Source: Bathymodiolus brooksi (taxonomy: Eukaryota; Mollusca; Bivalvia; Mytilida; Modiolidae). From it: 64,000 bases of DNA. The translations under genes and the position numbers were made by a program. Shown piece after piece: positions 56,151 through 64,000 of this stretch (position 1 is the first letter of the stretch; each line of letters opens with the position of its first letter). The notes under the pieces are model-generated. The model was not told the origin of the DNA. It saw only the letters and a program-made list of their open reading frames with translations, and did no database searches. The stretch is from NCBI GenBank assembly GCA_963680875.1, contig OY804578.1, positions 103,383,689-103,447,688 on the forward strand, read 5' to 3'.

Positions 56151-57835
56151 AAACACAAGACAGAGAAGCTATATCATACTACACTACGGGATTCCAACGC
56201 TTGAGGAGCCTCGTTTTCGTTTGAAGAATTCGATTATTTATTTACATTAAATACGCAACCTATCCTCTATAATACAGGAATAAATATCATTTGTGGGCGA
56301 TGATAGATTTGTGACCTTTCTATTCTGAATGATTTATGCATTTCTCTGACGTCACACTATTCTACGGAGAGTTGATTTGATACAACACACCGACTGTGCT
56401 TTCAAAATATGAATGGAAACTTTATAAGGCAATGGTCAACAATTCACCTATAAAGCTGATTTAACCCCTCCACTTTTTATCTAAGTCTTAACGGTCAGTT
56501 ATTTGTGTGATAGGGGTATCGATTTTGTATCTTTCTGCTATTTTTCTATTGTATTTGGAACTATTCAGACAGTGTGGTCTTTTTATGGATGTTCATTTTA
56601 TTATATAAATTTACAAAATGCATGTGATATTCTCCCTGGACAGAAACGGCTTAAAATTCGGACAATTATTGTCACTATGTAGACACACAAATGGCATGTA
56701 ATTCAACTGATGACGTCGTCATGACATCAATAAAATAACAACATGATCTTAAAGGCTTAAGACGAAAATTGAGTTTCACACTAGCCATATATCGTTAATA
56801 GATTTAACTACTCTTACGTACTGATATTTGGACATTTTATCTCTACGAATCTGAAATATAAAACTGATGTTATGCGTATTGGAATTGTGGTTCAATCATT
56901 TCAAGATAACACGCTTAATACCATGGAGAAAATTGGTGGACAAGTCGAAGCAATAATATATCAGAAAGGACAATCATTAGAATAGGATCATTACAAGAAT
57001 CATTAATAGTATCCATAAGCCCCGTTTTCCTAGAGACAGATAACCTCTCATTACATTATGGGCGATGCAAGATTTATAGACTATATATTGGTACATACAA
57101 ATTCATGTTCTTTGTGATCGTAGTATATCGTTCAGCTTGACATTGGTAATGAAACAGAGATTATTTCATTGTGTCAATCGATAGCAACTAAGTGAAAAGA
57201 ATTACGCAACTACTGCAATCAGCAAAATAACAAAAATACAATAACAGAACTATTTTCGAGAGATTTGGCCCATAAAACTAATTCAACCCCGCCACTTGTT
57301 TTCCTTATATATTAGATATAGAAATATGAATTTTGAAAAATAAATCGTGTCCAAGTACTTCTTACTCGATATTCATGAAATTTTCGAATTAAAAGCAGAT
57401 ATATTGTTTTCCCTTTATAATTTTCAAATAAGTTTATATGTACTTTTCATTACAATATAATTTAAACACAACGCTTAATTTTTGTTTCCTAAATATATAA
57501 GCATAGACAATTTTCACGTCGAACATTTACATTTGTATTTAAACCAGAATGAAAATGTTGGAATAATCTCTAACTAATCATGTTTTAAGGGTGAAGAATT
57601 AAAAATAAATCGGATGAAATATGACTTCATGAAAATTTGCTGAAAATAGGTTATTTTATATGAAATACATTGTAATTTGGGATATATTTTAGTTCAGAAC
57701 AGACTGTTCACCTGCCATGAAAAGAAACGTTTAAACCCAGATAGTAAGTAATGCCACCAATGTTAACAAAACAAACAATAATATCTCGTCTAAAATTATT
57801 GAAAATATAAAAAAGTCCACGACATACAGTATATG
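56151..57835. other. AT-rich spacer
   Basis: Two short pieces ('ctgatttaacccctccactttt' at 56456, 'aattcaaccccgccacttgtt' at 57281) resemble the CCACC core of the 192-bp element. No gene recognised. Confidence 0.45.
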
Positions 57836-57836
57836 A

Positions 57837-57922
57837 TGTTGGAAATCCAGATCCTGGCATTGGTCAGGCATGACAAAATTGGGATCAAGCCATCCCCATT
57901 TTGAAAATTGGATTTCCAACGT
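57837..57922. repeat. Fold-back with 12-bp arms
   Basis: GTTGGAAATCCA ... TGGATTTCCAAC with about 60 bp between the arms. Confidence 0.75.
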
Positions 57923-58706
57923 AACCTCTGACCGTAATACCTTGTGTATCACCTATCATCTGTTTTTTGTGTAATACGTATACATTATCTACTCATTCTG
58001 TCATCTTATAATAATTATTTGTAAATAATTAATGCTCCTGTAGCGCAATCCGCTGCGCCTGAGTTTATTCAATAAAGTTGAAAGTTGAAATTATTAGATA
58101 TGATAGAATTATATCTTATCTACAGAGGGAAATTATTTGTTGTTGGTTTTATTTTTTTCCATTTACTAACATTGTTACAACATATAGGCCTTAAGCATGT
58201 TTCATTCAATTCATTACTTGCGCTTCTATATACTGGATTGTCCATCCATTTTTTTATTATTCTTTCGGCATTCTCTAAGATTTATTTATATACCTAAGAT
58301 AAATTGGGAAGTATCGTGTTGATTTATTGTACAGATATCGTAACGGAGATTAAAGAGATGCTCACTTTATTTTATTAATAGTAATAGCACATGCATACTG
58401 ATGTGGCATCGAATTTCTTATTTTTCGATGTGGGACAATAAAACACTGTCAGCGACAGGGGAAATCGCATGTTTCGTTAATATTACACAGTTCTCTCATG
58501 AATAATATTCATTTTTACTTCCTTGTCGAATGAGAATGATGAAATGGCTGCGATGTCGTGAGAATAGGAAATTAGTAGCTGTCATTATATATCATAAGAA
58601 TATGGGGAGACATAGAATAGTTACCATAACTGTACTTTTTTTTATCGAATGTCATATATTTAATAGAAATTTCTATTACAATGTATATTGTTTCATTATA
58701 ATTAAT
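57923..58706. other. AT-rich spacer
   Basis: Short hydrophobic frames only. Nothing recognised. Confidence 0.4.
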
Positions 58707-58748
58707 AGGTTATGCTTATGGTGTTTAACGCCACTTTCAACAAGATAT
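58707..58748 (-). mobile_element. SINE-1 3'-end fragment
   Basis: 'aggttatgcttatggtgtttaacgccactttcaacaag' is the last 40 bp of SINE-1 in reverse. Confidence 0.65.
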
Positions 58749-58839
58749 AATTAATATCATGAATAGTAAATTATGTGATATTGATTGGTTCCGATCTTTT
58801 TCCCTGATATAAAAGTGCTACATGTCACAGATAACAAAA

Positions 58840-59045
58840 ATTTGAAGATACAGAAAGGGTAATCATAAACTGTCAATCTAAAAAGAACAGGCAATTCAAT
58901 GGCCAAAGGAAAAACGACAAAAAGACACACAATGTTCTACAAAACACTAAGCAGAAAGCTTAAGACTGAACAACACGATCCCGACTGAACACCGAAGCTC
59001 AACGCATGTGGACTGGAATGGTTAGCAGTTTTAATAGTGCTAATT
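58840..59045 (+). mobile_element. SINE-2 copy, head-less
   Basis: 'tttgaagatacagaaagggtaatcataaactgtcaatc', 'acaggcaattcaatggccaaagg', 'gttctacaaaacactaagcagaaagc'. Confidence 0.65.
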
Positions 59046-59094
59046 TATCTGATTAATTGATAAAAATCAAAGGTTTATTATTATTGCCTTGATA

Positions 59095-59300
59095 AGAGCA
59101 AAGTGAGTGGGTGATTGATTACGCAACTTGAGTAATTGGTTTTTTTGCATACAATATCATGGCGAGAACAAATTACATTCAATTACATGTTGATGAAATC
59201 CGCTTAGCACTATCCGAGCATGCCCAGATGGATTTGCTATAGTGCTAGCTCAATGACACAATAGTCACACGAGACATTTAACCCGACTTGTACACATTCT
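59095..59300 (-). mobile_element. SINE-4 copy, reverse
   Basis: 'aagtgagtgggtgattgattacgcaacttgagtaattgg', 'atatcatggcgagaacaaattac', 'tatagtgctagctcaatgacac' mirror 30855-31075. Confidence 0.65.
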
Positions 59301-59863
59301 CTTGATTCAGAGTCAACCAGCTTTTGCATTTCCCTTTTAATGCCGCGTGCTTAGCGCAGAAGTACCAAATACCAAATGTATTGTCGTTCAATTGACCCGT
59401 TCACGATAACCATTTAAACCACCGATACGGGCTCTAACAGTAGAAGAAAACACCGATTAAAATGTGTGAAGTACATTTGTAATAACACAATAGAAGAATA
59501 AAAGAAAGAACATAATTCAATGATAATTGTGTAGCCTGACCGGATCCCAAACTTACATTTATTGTACATCAGTAGATTAAGAAAAACATCTGCATGTTGT
59601 ATAAAACATTGTATTGCAAACGAATTCAAATTTAAAAGTGTAGTTAAGATGTTGATGTTTATTGGAATTGTTCACTGTCAATTGGTCAAAGGTGTAGCGA
59701 ACAAACAGATGACAAACTGAAACATTTAGCTATATTCGGACATTTTCATTCGATCTTTTTTTCTTTGCTTTGTATTATAGTAGTTTTTTTTTGGGGGGGG
59801 GGGTTCTGTGTTGTTTTTTTTTTTGGTTTTTTTTTTTATTTGTGGAGGGTTATTTGGTTATTA
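59301..59863. other. Spacer with G-run and T-runs
   Basis: Contains a 10-G run at about 59801-59810 and long T runs just outside the transposon's left end. No gene. Confidence 0.5.
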
Positions 59864-61810
59864 AAGTAATAATTTTTTGATTAGAAAACGGAAAAATCTA
59901 AATATTTCGTAAAGCGTAGATTTTTTTTAAACGCATCCAACGAGAGTTTTGTCAGGAATTTTACTACCATTTTGGAATTGTATAAATATTTACGGTTGAT
60001 ATTATTCTGAAGGCCCTGCTCATCTGAAAAATTACCAATTTTTGGCGTTATTTTGGTCTTTATTTCAGGCTAAGTTCTTCAAAATAGGCCAAGTTTGCTC
60101 GTTAAATGTGACAGCCAACTCACCGTGGACGTAATCCCATATAACAATAGGAACGACGGTGGTCCCGCAGCTGGTCTATTGTCTCTCGTCGAAGTGCCGG
60201 AGAAGGCTATTGTTCCCTTCATGGTTAATGCATTTGACTACGTGACATTTATACACAGGCTTACCTGAGATTTACCTGGACAATTTTGAAAAAAAAGTGA
60301 AATCATAAATTTTCATAATTACTGATTTTTAATTTGACCAAGTTATTTCAATCTTTCGGAAATAATTCGAAAAAGAACGGTTTTTTCTGCTAATAAATTC
60401 ACTGAAGTTAAACATAGAGTACACAATTATTGGATATGAATAAAATTTTATAGGTAAAAACGTTATATACAATCTGTCATTTACAACCGGTGTACCCTTC
60501 AATCTGTAATCATGTTGGACTGGATTCAGCTTTCCTCGTCGCTGGACTCGTCGTCATCAAAATCAATTATTATTGGGGGAATCTCACTCCTATCAATGCA
60601 ATTCTCTTTCCCATACTCCTTTTCTATTTTTAATACATGGTCTTCTGCCTTCGCCCAAACTTCCTTTGTAATTCTGCCAAACCCCCCATAAACAAGTTCT
60701 TTCACATCCTTCAAACGAAAAGTTGTATTGTTTTCTGCAACAAACCCTTTAACCTGTGCCCAAATAAGTTCTATGGGGTTCAATTCGCAATGGCGAACAG
60801 GGGTTCTTAGAACTTCGTGACCGTGTAGGTTGGCAATTTTATCAGTTTTAAAAACGGAAAGGAGTTTCTTAAATTTGATTTTTTCATAAAGTTGTTTTTT
60901 TAGTTTCAAGGGGCTGAAAAGGAATGTTGTGTTTTGAAAGATAATCTTGTAAGACAGCTTTTCTCTGATTAAAGTTTGGCACAAAGTTTCTTCAGTCTTG
61001 ATGTTGTGATAACTGGCATTATCTAAAACGATAACACTTGGGCTTTTTAATGCTGGCATAAGCTGATTTTCGAACCAGTTTAGAAAGATGGGCCCGTTCA
61101 TTTCTTGGTGATAATCCCCATCTTTAGCTTTGGCAAGAAAAACCAAATCACACCTATCAATCAAACCCTCCTCACGATTACCAGCGTGCAACGGTCAAAA
61201 TCATCAAGAGTTTTCTTTCTTTCGGTCTGTTGGATCCAGGAGGACTTTTACCGTTTACAACTCTATACACAGAACTGTAAGATATGCCAGCAGCCTTGCA
61301 TGTTCTTTTAATCAAATTATCTGGGGAACAAAATGGTCTTCCCCTGGCCTTCTCAAGCTGAAAAAACTTGAATAGATTTAACACAATGTTTTTACAATCT
61401 TTTGACAAGTCCTTTGTTTTACCCATTCTTGCGATGTTTATATATATGTTAAGATGTCAAAAAATAGGTTTATGAAGAAATTTTATGTGAACTTTTAGAA
61501 AGATTTTAATGTTTAAAAATGGAGTGTCAAAATATGCCTGTACACGTGTCTCTGTCTCTATCAAGGTAAGATTTACCTGGCTGCTACCTCTAGTTAGTTT
61601 ACTCCCACCTGTATTTTGGCGGTAAAAATCGGGGAAAATGTCAAATTTCAGATGAGTGCAGCAATAATGAAAGGTTATTGTTAGATGAAATGCATATTTA
61701 AAAATGGTAGTAAAATTCTGCACAAAACTCTCGTTTACTGTGTTTTAAACAAATGTATTGTTTTCGAGAAAACTCAAATTTTCCGTTTTCTAATAAAAAA
61801 ATTATTACTT
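59864..61810 (-). mobile_element. Tc1/mariner-superfamily DNA transposon, 1947 bp, long TIRs
   Basis: Both ends start AAGTAATAATTTTTT.ATTAGAAAACGGAAAA and continue as inverted repeats for about 120 bp or more ('cgagagttttgt.caggaattttactaccatttt' on the left, its complement at 61685-61735 on the right), with further worn similarity inward. TA flanks both ends (59862-59863 and 61811-61812), the Tc1/mariner target duplication. It encloses the transposase remnant at 60526-61426. Confidence 0.87.
60526..61426 (-). pseudogene. DD~80E transposase with internal deletion
   Basis: The N-terminal frame (from 61426, MGKTKDLSKDCKNIVLNLF, then a helix-turn-helix-like IKRTCKAAGISYSSVYRVVNG) reaches LDDFDR and then jumps in another frame directly to HAGN...DGDYHQEMNGPIF. 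Compared with the copy at 48055-49360 this omits about 125 residues, including the first catalytic Asp. The rest is one frame: Asp in SVIVLDNASYHN, 83 residues of spacer, Glu in CELNPIELIWAQVKGF, and an acidic end (DFDDDESSDEES). The Pro in NPIEL is family-typical. It cannot catalyse transposition as it stands, but the long TIRs could be used in trans. Confidence 0.88.
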
Positions 61811-61812
61811 TA

Positions 61813-62108
61813 GGTAGTATTTCAGTTATATTCATAACAGAAGATACAGATGACAAACATATTCTACATTTGTAGGTAAATACTTGTGCAGACGTGCATG
61901 GATATGTGATATGGTTACCACAAATAAGAGGGGAAGTTTAGTATGGTAATCATATTCTGCATTCTGAGGGTTAAAACCACTATTCCTGGAAAACTACTAC
62001 TAATTAGAATTTCTGGTTTTCTGTACAGTGAAGAACCATGTCATCTTCCAAACAAATATGTAGAGAGGTTACATAAAATAGTATTTTAATATTACACCCT
62101 TCATTAGC
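61813..62108. other. AT-rich spacer
   Basis: Nothing recognised. Confidence 0.4.
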
Positions 62109-62199
62109 TATATAAACAATGCATGATAATATTTCTCACCTTTACTGATAATAATACGGACAGTAAATGTGAGAAATATTATAAGGCATTGTTTATATA
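62109..62199. repeat. Fold-back element with ~33-bp arms
   Basis: TATATAAACAATGC..ATAATATTTCTCAC and its near-complement GTGAGAAATATTAT...GCATTGTTTATATA enclose about 20 nt. Probably a relic MITE or palindromic insertion. Confidence 0.82.
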
Positions 62200-63717
62200 A
62201 AATAATAATGTAGAATAATATTTTATTTATTTATTTATTTTCAGCTGACATAACTTTGTATATCACATAGAAAATTGTTTTTTACACAAACGTTTTCTTG
62301 AACTAAAACAAATTATGTCCAGATCATGCATGTGGTTTTTTTTCTACGAGTGGAAACGAATCCATTCATGTTTTGTATTGTTTATATCGCTATTGACGTT
62401 GTTGTTCCAATTATCAAGAGATAATTGGAATGCGTTTAACCAGTTTAACCTCGCCAAATGTGTGTGCCTTTCCCAAACCAGGATATGAATTTCGTATGTC
62501 ATATGTCGTGATCATTTTTGAATTCAGATAATTTGAGGTTGTGGTTGTTTCGTTTTGTTGATATTGTAGGAATTGTTGACAATCACTGTTCAAACTATTT
62601 TCATAATTTCCTTAAAAAAAACAATATACGAAATGATAGTATGCATAAATTCATTGTGCACGACAATCCACTACTAGTTCAATCACTATGTCGCAAAATT
62701 ATTTCTAATTTTAATCTTCTGAGTGTTATTATAGTACATCACCATCAGATTTTTTCGTTAATAATCTGTTCTGTAATATACGACGCAGCATAGAACACGT
62801 ACGCGTTTCCCCCAGACATTGAAAATGTAACTTTTCATCAAATTTCATTCTTGTATGTGATTAATAATTATTTTTTTGTACAAAGTTCCATTCTCAAGGC
62901 TCTATTGAAAAAAGAAATTATAAATAAAATGTAACAGCCAGCATTTTCCATTGTTGTACATTTTCGATTTTTTATTATTGTAATTGTGTGAAGGAGAAAA
63001 TTGGCTTAGTCTCGCAACATACATGGTAGATCAAAAGATTTAAAAATCATCACATCCATTCGATATAATTGGAATTCCATAAGACCTTTTTGATTTTATT
63101 CCCAGTCGTCATTTACCTTTAAGGTGTCTTCTATCTAATCCCACTTTTTAAAAATACCTATTCCAGCTATTCCCACTTACAAATAACAATAGATGCTGTT
63201 ACAGTGGTGTCTTCAACATATGTCAACATTTTGAAATATCATATTCAAGGTATGCCAACAAACATTGTATTACAAGTGTTTAAATAACAATTAATGATAG
63301 TTACAGGTAAGAAATTTGGAAATGCAGGTCTCAAAAGTGAAATTTATAAAGTTTTTTTTTTATTTAAAAATATATAAGAATATATAAGAAGGTAGTTAAC
63401 ATTTAACAAAAAAGCTTTGTATATTCATATAAAAAAAATCTAAATTTATAAGATACGAATAATTCTTTAATAAAGTAAGTGAAACAAAATATATTAAATT
63501 TTGTAAAAAATTATATATAAAATAATAATTCTGTTAAAATTAACCAAAAAAGTTTTGTAAAATTTATAGATAAAATAATAAGTCTTAAAATTAAAACAAA
63601 AATCTGTAAATAAAAAAATGAAAATCTATGAATTTTCTTAACATATAAATTCATTATTTTAGAATAATATTTATTTATAAATTTAGAATTATTAGAATTT
63701 TGGAGAGTATTTTTTAA
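62200..63717. other. AT-rich spacer
   Basis: Very AT-rich from 63340 to 63715. The 91-residue frame at 62518-62793 has no recognisable domain. No gene. Confidence 0.4.
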
Positions 63718-63888
63718 TTAGCCCATTCTTTCTTTGTCTAGTGTTATTGCATATCTTTCATATACCACATATGTTGTAATTGAAGGAAATGCTTTTGAGC
63801 TGATACTCTTTCAATCTAATCTGGCTTATACTGCCTAAATTAGTAATAATTGGTAATCATGCACACTCGACAAAGAAAGTATGGACTA
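63718..63888. mobile_element. MITE, copy 2
   Basis: TTAGCCCATTCTTTCTTTGTC ... GACAAAGAAAGTATGGACTAG with the same interior as 54588-54758. Confidence 0.85.
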
Positions 63889-63894
63889 GATTGA

Positions 63895-63990
63895 TTATAC
63901 AATACATGCTCATTAGTATATGAAAAAGAATGCATCTCGGCTTCGCCTCAAGGCATTATTTTTCACTTACTATGACCAGGTATTGAATAA
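63895..63990. repeat. Long hairpin next to MITE copy 2
   Basis: 'attagtatatgaaaaagaatgcatctcggcttcgcctcaaggcattatttttcacttactatgaccagg': same hairpin and loop as 54770-54853, at the same distance from the MITE, with more mismatches. Confidence 0.85.
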
Positions 63991-64000
63991 CCTATGCTTG

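Noticed and set aside
58085..58297. Hydrophobic 70-codon frame as a membrane protein
   Set aside because: AT-rich DNA gives such Leu/Phe/Ile-rich frames by chance, and no supporting context was seen.

Overview
This is an AT-rich stretch of animal nuclear DNA with no recognisable host gene. It is a repeat island made of satellites, local duplications and many generations of transposable elements. The SINE 3' ends (an 'atagctgaaatattgctgaaagtggcgttaa' type of domain, written here only as a type), the reverse-transcriptase families and the long-spacer Tc1/mariner transposases point to a mollusc, most likely a bivalve. That assignment is inference from recalled repeat types, not from a marker gene.

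Layout. 1-2421: a 34-bp satellite whose unit is a hairpin. 2700-3516: a broken tyrosine-recombinase gene of DIRS/Crypton type, split by a short dispersed element. 3738-5700: two copies of one segment, the second carrying about 20 units of a 48-bp satellite. 6022-7745: the 3' stub of a non-LTR retrotransposon running into a 52-bp hairpin satellite. 8060-10115: small tandem duplications. 10840-25415: a large tandem duplication. Its first copy holds a TA-flanked 1.3-kb DNA transposon and its second copy holds a complete but decayed Ty3/Gypsy-like LTR retrotransposon (17577-24324, minus strand). 25600-31075: SINEs, short retrotransposon stubs and a (TTGA)n tract. 31530-33480: a 5'-truncated Jockey/CR1-like element. 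34670-45260: SINEs and a second duplicated block (37145-38710 and 39705-40865). 46180-47345: Penelope-like reverse-transcriptase fragments. 48055-49360 and 59864-61810: two Tc1/mariner-superfamily transposons with a DD~80E spacing. 52525-53141: a 38-bp satellite. 54588-63990: paired MITE-plus-hairpin units and fold-backs.

The most interesting item is the LTR retrotransposon. Between its primer-binding site and gag it carries an extra reading frame with the four ordered sequence blocks of an SGNH/GDSL hydrolase (Gly-Asp-Ser, a block-II Gly, Gly-x-Asn, Asp-x-x-His). Its gag ends on a G GGA AAC slippery heptamer with a potential stem or pseudoknot downstream, as expected for -1 frameshifting into protease. 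The copy is dead: it has frameshifts, in-frame stops, a lost protease aspartate and a 192-bp insertion in the integrase.

Other points of interest are two unrelated satellites that share the same 8-bp stem/8-nt loop geometry, one with a monomer whose loop is inverted; a short dispersed element with a fixed 3' end and 5'-truncated copies that has landed in two other transposons; and a tRNA-derived SINE whose 3' tail is telomere-like (CCCTAA)n. No gene here appears to be functional. All identifications rest on reading motifs by eye.
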